From: CAZCAC01 sp964496575
GTDB lineage: Bacteria > Planctomycetota > UBA1135 > GCA-002686595
Direction: 5' to 3'
DNA: 50,750 nt
Assembly: GCA_964496575.1 (NCBI GenBank)
Contig: CAZCAC010000060.1
Span: forward strand, 1 to 50,750
Shown here: positions 37,110-46,298 of the stretch, piece after piece
Position numbering within the stretch: the stretch's first letter is position 1
How the letters are laid out: every line of letters begins with the position of its first letter
Position numbers and translations under genes: made by a program
Notes under the pieces: generated by a model
What the model saw: the letters and a program-made list of their open reading frames with translations, nothing else
What the model was told of the DNA's origin: nothing
Database searches by the model: none

Positions 37110-39086
37110 CTACGGCCCCCAGGTCACCGCGTACCCGTTGGACAGGTTGTAGTCCTCCCATCCCGCGCCGCACGGCGGATTGATGGTGTTCCGATACCAG
37201 CATTGGTAGAGCTTGGTGTCTCCGGCGGCGACGTTTCCCGCCGCGGACGGGATGCCGACCGTGGTGAAGGAGGTCCCGGCCGCGTCAGCCTGTCGGGTCT
37301 GCAGGCGGCGGAGATTGCCCCCGGCACAGCGCAACCCGTTCCCCCAGACGATCCCCGGGGACAGGTCGCCATCCGCCTGGAAGTAGAGCCCCTGGCTGTG
37401 CGGCTCCTGGTGAATCGTGGTCAGCACCAGCGTGTCGTGCGCGAGACTCGCCGAGCCGCTGCCCGCGAGTCGCGCCCCCGAGGCGAACATTCCGTTGCCG
37501 CAGCCCGAGCCGGGAACGCTGCCGTCGTTGTCGTTGGTGCACGGACACGGCGCACCGCTCCCCGGATCGCCGAAGCAGAAACCCGCGCCGGGGTGCGGCG
37601 CGGTGAAGATGTAGGCCGCACCGGAGATTGGCGCCCCGTCGTCATCCTGGTCGCCGTCGACCCCCGTGGCGGCGCTGGACTCCGCCGGCGCCGCGACCAG
37701 GAAGGTGTCGCCCGTGCTCGCCAGGGTACGGCCGAACCAGTCGTAGGCCCCCACGTTGGAGGCCTTGAGATAGGCGTGCTGAGTCCAGAGCGAGCCGTTC
37801 CGGGCGAACAGGTAGACGGCGCCCGAGCTCGGCGCGTTGTTGTCACTCTGGTCACCATCGAGACCGAAGGCCCGGCTGTCCTCGTCGCTGGCTCCGATCG
37901 CCAGCGTGTCGCCGGACACCGTCACTCCCACACCGAACTGGTCGAGGAGTTCGGTGTTGGAGGCCTTGAGGTAGGCCTGGTGACTCCAGGTTGCTCCGGT
38001 CCGGACGTAGACGTAGGCCGCTCCGGAGTACAGCGCGGACTCGTCGTGCGGATCGCCGTCGACTCCGGTTGCACCGCTGTCCTCGCAGAGGGCTCCGACC
38101 ACCACCGTGTCACCCGAGACCGCCAGCGACTGGCCGAAGCCGTCGTTCGTTCCGGTGTTGGAAGCCTTGAGGTAGGCCTGCTGATACCAGATCGTTCCGC
38201 TCCGCGCGAAGACGTAGGCGGCACCCGAGGACCAGGCGCTGTCATCGGATGGGTCGCCGTCGACGCCGGTAGCGCTGCTGTCCTCGCCGTACGCTCCGAC
38301 CACGATCACGTCGTCCGAGATCGCCACGGGCCAGCCGAGGTAGTCGTACCTGTCGGTGTCCAGGGCCTTGAGATAGGCCTGCTGGCTCCAGCTTCCACCA
38401 CTCCTCACGAAGACGTAGACGGCGCCGGAGTCGAGGAGGGTGTCGCTGCTCTGGTCGCCGTTCACCCCGGTCGCGCGGCTGTCCTCCTGGACCGCGCCGA
38501 CCACCACCGTGTCACCATGGATCGCGACGGCTCTGCCGAACTGGTCCCCGATGTCGGTGTTCGAGGCCTTCAGGTAGGCCTGCTGGCTCCAGGTCGTTCC
38601 GCTCCTCACGAAGACGTAGGCGGCACCGGCCCGGAGCGCGCTGTTGTCGCTGCCATCTCCATCGATCCCGATCGCCAGGCTCCGCTCGTGGACGGCACCG
38701 ACCACCACGATGTCCCCCGAGATCCCCACGGACCAGCCGAAGTAATCCTCCGGATCGGTGTTGGAGGCCTTGAGGTAGGCTTGCTGGCTCCAGCCGCCGC
38801 CGGGGCCATTCCTCACGAAGACGTAGGCCGCGCCGGCCTGCGGAGCGCTGTTGTCACTCTCGTCGCCATTCACGCCGGTCGCCGCGCTGTCCTCCCACGG
38901 GGCTCCGACCACCATCGTGCCGCCGCAGGCCGCCACGGAGTAGCCGAACCAGTCCTCCGCTTCCGTGTTGGAGGCCTTGAAGTAGGCCTCCTGAGCGATC
39001 GAGTCGCCCCTCGCGGTCGAGCTCCAGGAACAGCAGCAGATGAGCAGGAAACAGAACACCCTCGGAGCACTGGGCGGGACAGCCAT
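37110..39086 (-). CDS. Secreted seven-repeat FG-GAP-like propeller protein with planctomycete C-terminal module
   Basis: Protein of 658 residues. Signal peptide at about 1-27. Then seven repeats of about 58-66 residues, each starting YLKASNT..-D-FG and continuing SGDTVVVGA..EDS.ATGV.GD and SGAAYVFVRSG. These fit a seven-bladed integrin-alpha-like propeller; the DGDQ/DGDPSDDS loops could bind calcium. The shared C-terminal module starts at 503 (FCFGDPGSG, CPCTNDND). The DNA of the repeats is also highly alike. AAGGAG precedes the ATG with good spacing. It is a paralogue of the next gene upstream. It converges on the URO-D-family gene with a 7-bp gap. Probably surface adhesion or structure. Confidence 0.88.
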   Translation of the reverse strand: MAVPPSAPRVFCFLLICCCSWSSTARGDSIAQEAYFKASNTEAEDWFGYSVAACGGTMVVGAPWEDSAATGVNGDESDNSAPQAGAAYVFVRNGPGGGWSQQAYLKASNTDPEDYFGWSVGISGDIVVVGAVHERSLAIGIDGDGSDNSALRAGAAYVFVRSGTTWSQQAYLKASNTDIGDQFGRAVAIHGDTVVVGAVQEDSRATGVNGDQSSDTLLDSGAVYVFVRSGGSWSQQAYLKALDTDRYDYLGWPVAISDDVIVVGAYGEDSSATGVDGDPSDDSAWSSGAAYVFARSGTIWYQQAYLKASNTGTNDGFGQSLAVSGDTVVVGALCEDSGATGVDGDPHDESALYSGAAYVYVRTGATWSHQAYLKASNTELLDQFGVGVTVSGDTLAIGASDEDSRAFGLDGDQSDNNAPSSGAVYLFARNGSLWTQHAYLKASNVGAYDWFGRTLASTGDTFLVAAPAESSAATGVDGDQDDDGAPISGAAYIFTAPHPGAGFCFGDPGSGAPCPCTNDNDGSVPGSGCGNGMFASGARLAGSGSASLAHDTLVLTTIHQEPHSQGLYFQADGDLSPGIVWGNGLRCAGGNLRRLQTRQADAAGTSFTTVGIPSAAGNVAAGDTKLYQCWYRNTINPPCGAGWEDYNLSNGYAVTWGP

Positions 39087-39250
39087 GACTCTCGATCTCC
39101 TTGCAGGCAGGGGATGCCGGCCGAGCCTGCCCCCTTCGAGGTCCGTGGCGTCGCCGGCAGCTCGAAACGATGCGATACGGGCTGGATAGCGCCGGTGTCA
39201 CCGGGGGACACACCGTTCCCCTCATTTCCGACGATGCACCTCCCGGACGA

Positions 39251-39285
39251 ACGAGCCGGCCGCGTGTCGTTCGCGACCGGCTCGT
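39251..39285 (-). terminator. Hairpin downstream of the 39323-41992 gene
   Basis: ACGAGCCGG (39251-39259) pairs with CCGGCTCGT (39277-39285), and inside it CGCG (39261-39264) pairs with CGCG (39272-39275) around a seven-base loop. It lies 38 bases past the stop of the minus-strand propeller gene. There is no T-run, so it may be a 3'-end stabiliser rather than a classical terminator. Confidence 0.45.
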
Positions 39286-39322
39286 GAGGGAGTGGCCGGG
39301 GATCCTGGTGACCGACCCGCGA

Positions 39323-41992
39323 TCAGGGGCCCCAGGTCACGGCGTAGCCATTGGAGGTGTTGAAGTCGTTCACCCCGGCCCCGCACTGCGGGTCGGTCGT
39401 GTCGCGGTAGACGCACTGGTAGTACTTGGTGTTCCCCGCCGTGATGTTTCCCGCCTCTGCGCTGATGGCGATCGTGGTGAAGGAGCTCCCCGCGGCGTCG
39501 GAGAAGACGACCTGCAGTCGCTTCAGGTCGCCGTCCACACAGCGCAGTCCGTCTCCCCAGGGAGTGCCCGGGGAGATCTTGGTGTCGCCCTGGAAGTAGA
39601 TGCCGAACTGATTCGGCTCCAGGTGGATGGTGCTCAGGACCAGCGTATCGTTCTGCTTGCTCGGGGTCCCGCTGACCGACAGGTGCGCGCCCGACCAGAA
39701 CGAGCCGTTGGCACATCCCGAACCGGGAATGCTGACGTCGTTGTCGTTCTGGCAAGGGCAGGCAGTGCCGTCGACGAAGTCGCCGTAGCAGTAGGAGTAG
39801 CCAGTGATGTCGTCCAGGTCGATGACGTAGACCGCACCGGAGTTGGGCGCATCGCCGTTGTTCTGGTCGCCGTTCACTCCGGTGGCGCCGCTGTCCTCTT
39901 CGGGTGCGCCGAGGAGCACGGTGTCGCCGGACAGCGCCGCCGAGAAGCCGAAGCGCATCTCCTGGGTGGTGTTGGAGGGCTTGACGTAGGCGAACTGGAT
40001 CCAGGTCCCCGCTTCCCGCTCGAACAGGTAGGCCGCACCGGCCCACCAGGTGCTGTTGTCGGTCTGGTCACCGCCGATCCCCACGGCCGCGCTCTCCTCG
40101 CAAGGAGCCCCGACGACCAGCAGGTCATCCTCGGTCGACACGGAGTACCCGAACCGGTCACCGGGATCGGTGTTCGAGGCCTTGAGGTAGGCCTCGTGAT
40201 TCCAGCTCGAGCCATTCCAGCGGAACACGTAGACCGCGCCGGCCGACAGTGCACTGTTGTCGGAGGCGTCGCCGTCGACGCCCGCGGCGGCGCTGTCCTC
40301 GCGAATCGCCCCCACCGCGATCGTTCGATCCCAGACCGTCACTGAGTGACCGAAACCATCGGTGGTCTCGGTGTTGGAGGCCTTCAGGAAGGCTTGCTGC
40401 TCCCAGGTCGGACCGTTCCGCGCAAACACATAGGCGGCCCCCGAGCCCGGCGAGCCGTTGCTGGTCTGCGAACCGTCCACGCCGGTGTCGGCGCTGTCCT
40501 CCTGGATCGCCGTGACCACCACCGTTTCGTCGTAGATCGCGACGGCGCTGCCGAACTCGTCGCCGGCCTCGGTATTGGAGGCCTTCAGGTAGGCTTCCTG
40601 ACTCCAGCTCTCACCGGATCGCACGAACAGGTAGGTCGCGCCGGAATCGTAGGCGTCGTAGGTGGTTTGATCGCCGTCGACGCCGGTGGAGCTGCAGTTC
40701 TCACCCGGCGCGCCGACCACGACGCGGTCCCCCGATACGGCCACGGCGGTCCCGAAGTAGTCGTAGTCATTCGCGTTGGAGGCCTTGAGGAGGGCCTGCT
40801 CGGTCCAGGTCGTTCCGTCTCGCACGAAGACGTAGGCCGCGCCGCTGTAGGGAGCGGTGCTCTGCTCTCGCGGAGACCCGACCACCACCGTGTCCCCGGA
40901 GATCGCCACCGACGCGCCGAACGTGTCCGCGGGACCGTTGTTGGAGGCCTTGAGGTACGCCTGCTGCAGCCAGGTGCCGCCGGTGCGCGCGAATACGTAG
41001 ACCGCACCGGCTCGGGTCGCGCTGTCATCGGTCTCGTTGCCGCCGACGCCCGTCGCGCTGCTGCTCTCTTCCGGGGCCCCGACCACGGCCGTATCGCCGG
41101 AGATCGCCACCGCGTACCCGAAGTAGTCACTCATCCCCGTGTTGGAAGCCTTGAGGTAGGCCTGCTGGGCGATCGGATCGATCGTCAGCGGGTAGCGAGC
41201 GTCGCGTTCGTCGATCTCGAGCCGCAGGCGATCGCTGCGTCGCTCGAACCGGGCATCCAGCTCCCGGCCGTCGGCGTCGAACACGCACAGCCCACTGTAG
41301 GTGAGCACGGTTCTCCCGTCCTCGCCCAGGAAGCGCACGTCCCGCTCGCCGGGCGACACCTCCGGGTGAAGCGTGCCGCGAACGACCAGCGTGAAGGTCA
41401 GCGCGGGCTGACGCCCGCCAATTGAGGCGGTCAACCGACCGTTCGGATCACGATTCTCGAGAGATTCAATGCCCTCCCGGCCTGTTTTCTGCGCGCGACG
41501 CGCAGAGACCGACTCCGAGTGGATCAGTGAGCTCGGCTCGCTCTCGTCGACTCGAGCCGGCCGCTGGTGAACGGTGTAGCCGTGCTCGAGACCGCGGCGG
41601 TCGTTGATCCACCATTCCTGGAGGATCGCGTCCCGGGTACTGACCAGGCGGTTGCCCTCCGCGCGTACGTGCCGGTGTCCCTCGACGAATCGCGGGTTGT
41701 CGGCGAAGCCGTAGCTCTCCAGCTCCAGGCCCCAGCTCCAGTTCCCGGAGTCCGGCGTGGTGAGGAATCCACGGGTTTCGAAGCGCGTCGACCACCGCTG
41801 TCCGGGATTGCGCATCTCGAAACCACCCGCGACCGAACGGACCGCGTGACGACTCGCTTCGAACGCCGCCCGAAGTCCGAGTCGGTCCGCGGTCGAGCCT
41901 TCATCCGGTGTGACCCCTGTAGCGGGTGTCGAGGATGAGACCCCGAGGCAGAAGGGAAGCAGCGCGAGGATTCGCAGAGTGCAGGTGAACAT
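39323..41992 (-). CDS. Secreted seven-repeat FG-GAP-like propeller protein, longer paralogue
   Basis: Protein of 889 residues. Signal peptide, then an extra N-terminal beta-rich region (about 25-265) that the paralogue lacks: a predicted shell ending in RLRLEIDERDARYPLTIDP, a phrase I know from the front of other propeller-type secreted proteins. Seven YLKASNT..FG repeats follow, then the shared C-terminal module from 734 (YCYGDFVDGTACPCQNDND to NTSNGYAVTWGP). The start at 41992 is chosen because AGGAG stands six bases before it; an ATG two codons upstream (41998) abuts the AGGAG directly and is less likely. Tandem with the 37110 gene; the two clearly arose by duplication. Function probably structural or adhesive. 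Confidence 0.88.
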   Translation of the reverse strand: MFTCTLRILALLPFCLGVSSSTPATGVTPDEGSTADRLGLRAAFEASRHAVRSVAGGFEMRNPGQRWSTRFETRGFLTTPDSGNWSWGLELESYGFADNPRFVEGHRHVRAEGNRLVSTRDAILQEWWINDRRGLEHGYTVHQRPARVDESEPSSLIHSESVSARRAQKTGREGIESLENRDPNGRLTASIGGRQPALTFTLVVRGTLHPEVSPGERDVRFLGEDGRTVLTYSGLCVFDADGRELDARFERRSDRLRLEIDERDARYPLTIDPIAQQAYLKASNTGMSDYFGYAVAISGDTAVVGAPEESSSATGVGGNETDDSATRAGAVYVFARTGGTWLQQAYLKASNNGPADTFGASVAISGDTVVVGSPREQSTAPYSGAAYVFVRDGTTWTEQALLKASNANDYDYFGTAVAVSGDRVVVGAPGENCSSTGVDGDQTTYDAYDSGATYLFVRSGESWSQEAYLKASNTEAGDEFGSAVAIYDETVVVTAIQEDSADTGVDGSQTSNGSPGSGAAYVFARNGPTWEQQAFLKASNTETTDGFGHSVTVWDRTIAVGAIREDSAAAGVDGDASDNSALSAGAVYVFRWNGSSWNHEAYLKASNTDPGDRFGYSVSTEDDLLVVGAPCEESAAVGIGGDQTDNSTWWAGAAYLFEREAGTWIQFAYVKPSNTTQEMRFGFSAALSGDTVLLGAPEEDSGATGVNGDQNNGDAPNSGAVYVIDLDDITGYSYCYGDFVDGTACPCQNDNDVSIPGSGCANGSFWSGAHLSVSGTPSKQNDTLVLSTIHLEPNQFGIYFQGDTKISPGTPWGDGLRCVDGDLKRLQVVFSDAAGSSFTTIAISAEAGNITAGNTKYYQCVYRDTTDPQCGAGVNDFNTSNGYAVTWGP

Positions 41993-41998
41993 GATCAT

Positions 41999-42890
41999 CT
42001 CCTCTTGGTCCTCTCGGACATCGAGTATCGTCGAGTGTGGAAGATGGGGACGAGTCGGGCGAGAGCACTACCCTCCGAAGCGATCGTGACGGACGCCAAG
42101 GGATGGCGGGTGTCTGCGCAAGACCAACTCTCCTATCGCTCGAAGCGACGTCGGATACATACGACCAGCGTTATCGAATCGACGCGAAACAGCGTCAGTG
42201 GCGCCGGTTCGCGCCATTGAACCGAACGCTGAATCGTCCTGCTGACTTGTAAAACCTATCCGACACGCGATCTCACCAACCGCCGTCGAGTGAGATGGTC
42301 CAGGAACGATACGACGTGTGAAAGTGAACCTCGTCGCGTGTGAAAGTGAACCTGCTGCCAGGCACCACAAATCACCGCCAGGGTGCTCGACGTATCGGAG
42401 CCTTCCACGCCCGGATGTCGGTGCTCCGACCACCGATCTCGACTCCTCGTTTCGGGCTCGATCGGCGATCGAGCGGCCCGGTGGATGCCCCGGCTCCCGA
42501 GCCGTCCGACCCCCGGCTCGATCCCCCCGGTCGTCCGCGCCTCGGGAGTTGCAGACCACCCCACTCCGGCGCCGATCGGCGCAGCCCGACGAGGGCTCCT
42601 CTCCAGGTGTTCGAACCCGCACGGCGAGCGACGACGGAGATCGCCGCCGAGCAGGATCCGCGGCGGCAACGGCCCTCGATGACCGGTGCGCTCGAATCGC
42701 GACCGACGAACTCGAACCGTGTGAAAGTGAACGTCGTGGTGTGCGAATCGAATCCGTTCGGGCCGCCCGGACGAATGTGATCGCAATCGGCCCCGGTCTG
42801 GTGACTCCCGGGACGGGCATGACTATTGCTATGTGGCCCGGTTCTAGAGGTCCCCAACCTCCCATACATCGCCTCTCCAAGGACTCGTCC
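41999..42890. other. Non-coding interval carrying short direct repeats
   Basis: About 890 bases between divergent genes. Long open frames cross it, but they have no recognisable protein, no good start and merge with the frame of the HEAT protein, so I treat them as GC-driven. It contains three copies of GTGTGAAAGTGAAC and probably a decayed mobile element at about 42316-42734. The promoter of the HEAT-repeat gene should lie in the last 100 bases. Confidence 0.55.
42316..42734. repeat. Three direct copies of GTGTGAAAGTGAAC, possible decayed mobile element
   Basis: GTGTGAAAGTGAACCT occurs at 42316-42331 and again at 42338-42353 (22-base offset). GTGTGAAAGTGAACGT occurs at 42719-42734. Two tandem units at one side and one at the other resemble the multiple end repeats of IS21-type elements. 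The interior of about 365 bases has no transposase. All copies face the same way, which argues against simple inverted ends. The mobile origin is inference. Confidence 0.4.
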
Positions 42891-45044
42891 GTGAACAAGC
42901 GCACCGCATTGGCCGCCCTGGTGTTCATCGCCGCCTCCTGGTCCACTCGCCCCTCCGAGGGTCACGGCGCCGGTTATCCGCCGCCTCCGCCTCCTCCTCC
43001 GCCGCCTGGTGGCGGTGGCGGTGGCGGTGGTGGTGGTGGCGGCGGCGGTGGCGGCGGCGGAGGTGTCGTCGACGATCCCGGGCCGCCGCCCGTGACCGGT
43101 GGCGGTGGCGGGCCCTACTCCGGCCCCGCGACCCCCGGCCCCAAGGCTCCCGCGGCTCCCGGTCCCTCGGGACCCCGCGCTCCAGCCACTCCCGGGCCGA
43201 AGGGACCGGCGGCGCCGAAGAGCGCTCCGCAGCCCGCGACCTCGTCGGCCAGCATGCCCGCCGATATCTCCAGCTGGCACTGGTGGTGGCTGTACAACCG
43301 CGACCCCTACCTCAACCTGAAGGAGCGGGTGCTCTCCGGTGGTCCCGCGACCGGTAGCGACGATTTCTTCCTCGGGCACAACACCCGGGTGGTCCGCAGT
43401 GGCAACGCGCCGAGCGAGATGACGCGGAACACCGTGGTCGGTCCGGCCTTGCAGCGTGCGGTCGAGGAAGAGTCGAGCGATCGACTCCTCTGCGACTCGA
43501 TGATCGCGCTGGCCAAGCTGCACCCCGGCTACGTCCCGGTCGGCGACGCCACGATGCAGGAGATGTTCACCAAGCACCTCGATCACCCCAACCAGAAGGT
43601 AGTCGAGTCCGCGGTGCTCGCCCTCGGCATGATGGGTGACCCCACGTGCGCGTCGATACTCTGCGACATCGCGGCGGATACTGCCGCGGGCCGTCAGCTG
43701 GTCGGGCGCGACAAGGTCCCCGGGCGAACGCGTCCGCTGGCCGCGCTGTCGGTCGGGCTGATCGGCAAGAACTGTGATCGGGAGGACGTGCGTCGCTACG
43801 TCGTCTTCCGCCTGGCCACGATCCTGAAGGGCGATCGCCAGGCGTCCCCCGACCTCTTCGTCGGCTGCGTCACCAGCATCGGGCTGACTCCGCTGGCTCC
43901 GAAGCGCGGGGTGATCGAGGCGGGGGTGAGCCTCCTGCCGGCGTCCTCCCTGGAGGGCCAGGTCACCTTCCTCGCCGAGATGCTGAAGGACCGAGACCGT
44001 GACCGCTTCGTGCGCGCGCACATTCCCAAGGCGCTCGGCATGCTCGTTCGGGGCAGCGACGGTACGGCCAAGGAGATTGCCGCGGACGCGCTGCTCAGCG
44101 TACTGCAGAGCCGCAAGAAGGACCGGCGACTGGTTCGTCACGGAGCCGCCGAAGGGCTGGGGCTGATCGGGGACTCCGACGCCGACCAGCTCGACGTCGC
44201 GATTCGCAAGGCCTTGCGCGACTCGGTGAGGGACGGCGACGCGTTCCAGCGTCAGCTGACCGTGATCTCGATCGCGCTGGCCTCCAGCCGTCCGGGCGCC
44301 GGAGCCGGGCTCGAGCTCGAGGGTCTGGCCGACGAGCGCAGCTACCTGCTCAAGCAGCTGGCTCAGGGGCAGAGTCGACTCCGTCCCTGGGTCGCGCTGG
44401 CGCTGGGCCTGCAGGCGCATCACTGCCGCGAGGCAGGAGAAGCGATCCCGGCCGACCTCATCAACGCACTCCGTTCGAGCATGTCCAAGGTCCGCTCGCC
44501 GGAGGACGTCGGAGCCTGGTGCATCGCCCTCGGGTTGTGTGGTGATCTGGAGTCGGCTCCGGACCTCCACCACCGACTGGGGAAGCTGAATGACGACCTC
44601 GCGCTCGGCCGGGTCGCCGTCGCCCTCGGTCTGCTCGGCGACGTCGAGGCGATCAATCCGCTGGAGGAGATCGTGGCCGATTCGACCTTCCGCCCCGACC
44701 TCCTGCGCGAGAGCGCGATCGGTCTGGCGCTGCTCGGTGACAAGCGGGTGATCGACAACCTGATCGAGGTCTTGGCGACCCACGACAGCATGGCGATCAA
44801 GTCCGCCGCCGTCACGGCCCTGGGCTTCGTGGCCGACCGGCGAGCGATCGATCCGCTGGCCAAGCTGCTCGATGACAAGGAGCAGAAGGAAGTCACTCGC
44901 TCCTATTCGGCGATCGCCATTGGAGTCGTCTGCGAGCAGGATCGCCTGCCGTGGCCGGCGCATTACATGAACCACTTCAACTACGAAGCGGCCACGGAGA
45001 CTCTCATCAGCAGCGGAGGTACGGGGATCCTGAACCTCCGCTGA
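42891..45044 (+). CDS. Secreted HEAT-repeat protein with Pro/Gly homopolymer tract
   Basis: Protein of 717 residues. Signal peptide (TALAALVFIAASWSTRPSEG), then a tract of ten Pro and nineteen Gly, a Pro/Ala/Gly collagen-like stretch (PGPKAPAAPGPSGPRAPATP) and a helical body. The body, from about residue 130, has HEAT/PBS-lyase-type repeats, for example VVESAVLALGMMGDPTCAS and AIKSAAVTALGFVADRRAID. HEAT solenoids are protein-binding scaffolds; no enzyme motif is seen. The start is GTG at 42891 because AAGGA stands seven bases before it and the signal peptide follows; an ATG at 42831 is the alternative. Single gene, ended by a strong hairpin. The homopolymer tract is slippage-prone. Confidence 0.87.
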   Translation: MNKRTALAALVFIAASWSTRPSEGHGAGYPPPPPPPPPPGGGGGGGGGGGGGGGGGGGVVDDPGPPPVTGGGGGPYSGPATPGPKAPAAPGPSGPRAPATPGPKGPAAPKSAPQPATSSASMPADISSWHWWWLYNRDPYLNLKERVLSGGPATGSDDFFLGHNTRVVRSGNAPSEMTRNTVVGPALQRAVEEESSDRLLCDSMIALAKLHPGYVPVGDATMQEMFTKHLDHPNQKVVESAVLALGMMGDPTCASILCDIAADTAAGRQLVGRDKVPGRTRPLAALSVGLIGKNCDREDVRRYVVFRLATILKGDRQASPDLFVGCVTSIGLTPLAPKRGVIEAGVSLLPASSLEGQVTFLAEMLKDRDRDRFVRAHIPKALGMLVRGSDGTAKEIAADALLSVLQSRKKDRRLVRHGAAEGLGLIGDSDADQLDVAIRKALRDSVRDGDAFQRQLTVISIALASSRPGAGAGLELEGLADERSYLLKQLAQGQSRLRPWVALALGLQAHHCREAGEAIPADLINALRSSMSKVRSPEDVGAWCIALGLCGDLESAPDLHHRLGKLNDDLALGRVAVALGLLGDVEAINPLEEIVADSTFRPDLLRESAIGLALLGDKRVIDNLIEVLATHDSMAIKSAAVTALGFVADRRAIDPLAKLLDDKEQKEVTRSYSAIAIGVVCEQDRLPWPAHYMNHFNYEAATETLISSGGTGILNLR
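42980..43068 (+). repeat. Low-complexity CCGCCTCC/GGTGGC tract inside the HEAT-protein gene
   Basis: A run of proline codons (CCG, CCT, CCC) passes directly into a run of GGT, GGC and GGA codons, coding Pro10-Gly19. The simple sequence could vary in length between cells or strains, or be an assembly weak point. Confidence 0.8.
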
Positions 45045-45068
45045 GCCGTCTGCTCGTCCTGTTCGCAC

Positions 45069-45106
45069 GGCCCGCGGTGTCCGGAGGAATCCGGACACCG
45101 CGGGCC
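45069..45106 (+). terminator. Strong hairpin terminator after the HEAT-repeat gene
   Basis: GGCCCGCGGTGTCCGGA (45069-45085) pairs perfectly over 17 bases with TCCGGACACCGCGGGCC (45090-45106) around a GGAA loop. It lies 25 bases beyond the stop. TCTT follows rather than a full T-run. It can serve both strands, so it may also end the minus-strand LpxR-like gene. Confidence 0.75.
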
Positions 45107-45182
45107 TCTTGAAGGACGAGCTGATCCGGGTCAGTCGCAAGCTCGTGGAAGATCGCCCGGAACCGTAGGGGTACCCAGCGGA

Positions 45183-46298
45183 TCAGAACAGGTAGCTCAG
45201 CGTGAGCATGGCGTAGTCGTCCTCGCTGTTCGCCCGGATGCCATCGGAATCGGTCAGCCCCGAGATGCCGTTGTAGGTATAGGTCAGGAGCAAGCGTTCA
45301 TACCCGATCAGGATTCCCGCCGAGGCGCTGGCGAACCAGTCATCTCGGTACCCACTGCGGCTGTCGCGGAATGTGTTGCCGTCGGTCGGAAGGAACCGAG
45401 CCACGCCAAAACCCTGCAAGCCGAGGAAGAAGTAGCCGTACACGCGGTGCGACGGCGAGAGCCCGACGACCGGCTCCACGCCGCCGAGCATCGGTGTCGC
45501 CGTGTAGGAATTCGGCAAGCCGAGGCCGAGGCGAAAGGTCCCCCCCACATTGCCGCCGATGTAGTAGTTGCCGAGTCCCCCACCACCGTTCACGGTCAGG
45601 TCGGTTCCGAGGGAGCCGGTCAGGTCGGAGCAATGGAGACGGCGGTGGTACTGATAGAAGCCGTTGAGGATCGGCTCGTCGTCGAGCTGCGTATCCCACC
45701 CCACCGGTATCCCCGAACCGGTGATCTCGTGGATGAGTCGCTGCATTCGCTCGGCGCCCGAGCTGGGTCCCACAAGTCCGACGCGGAGGGTGTACTGGTG
45801 CTCGGAAACGTCGCTGCGCGCGAAGACCGAAGTGTCCAGCGCCAGGAGGCCGGCGTAGGGATGATCCCCCGGAGGGGGTTCGGGCTCGAAGATCTCGCGC
45901 GGGGTGTACATCTCCATCCCGAGGTGCCACTGCAGGAATCGCTGGTACCCGGGCGCCCCCACCAGCGGCAGGCACGACAACCAATCCCCGAGCTCCCGGT
46001 GAAAGTTCCCCTCGGGATAGCTCTCGAGCTCCGCGGAGGTCCAGGCCAGCCCGGCGCCGGCGGTGAAGCGGCTGTCGTTGCCGATGAAGATGTCGTTCTC
46101 GAAGAGGAGGCTGAAGGCGCCGCGGTAGGCCTCCGGAGCGTCGCCGTCCGCCGCGGGCGCGCGGGCGGACGCCTCTTCCGGCTTCGCCGCTTCGAGGTCC
46201 GGAACGTCGCCGCGGCTCGCGCAGCCACCGAGGAGGGCGATCAGCAGCGCGACGGTCGCCTTCCCCGACGCGCGCACCTCGAGATCGACCCGACCCAT
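45183..46298 (-). CDS. LpxR-like outer-membrane lipid A deacylase (DUF2219) lipoprotein
   Basis: Protein of 371 residues. It starts with a lipoprotein-type signal (ATVALLIALLGGC) and then a beta-barrel of the LpxR family, which removes the 3'-acyloxyacyl chain of lipid A in the outer membrane. Family marks are FSLLFENDIFIGNDSRFTAG (Asn and Asp of the active site), HPYAGLLALDTS, and VGLVGPSSGAERMQRLIHEI, where the His of IHEI matches the catalytic His. The last residue is Phe, as in outer-membrane barrels. Having both a lipobox and a barrel is odd, so the Cys may instead lie in a normal signal peptide. The ATG is chosen from a longer open frame because of the signal; TATCCT stands seven bases before it. 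Confidence 0.82.
   Translation of the reverse strand: MGRVDLEVRASGKATVALLIALLGGCASRGDVPDLEAAKPEEASARAPAADGDAPEAYRGAFSLLFENDIFIGNDSRFTAGAGLAWTSAELESYPEGNFHRELGDWLSCLPLVGAPGYQRFLQWHLGMEMYTPREIFEPEPPPGDHPYAGLLALDTSVFARSDVSEHQYTLRVGLVGPSSGAERMQRLIHEITGSGIPVGWDTQLDDEPILNGFYQYHRRLHCSDLTGSLGTDLTVNGGGGLGNYYIGGNVGGTFRLGLGLPNSYTATPMLGGVEPVVGLSPSHRVYGYFFLGLQGFGVARFLPTDGNTFRDSRSGYRDDWFASASAGILIGYERLLLTYTYNGISGLTDSDGIRANSEDDYAMLTLSYLF

Noticed and set aside
42318..42890. Upstream extension of the HEAT-protein frame by about 190 codons
   Set aside because: The extension has no signal peptide or recognisable sequence and covers the direct-repeat region. The GTG at 42891 with AAGGA and an immediate signal peptide is far better.
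42980..43068. CRISPR-like or minisatellite array
   Set aside because: It is simple Pro/Gly codon sequence inside a coding frame without spacers.
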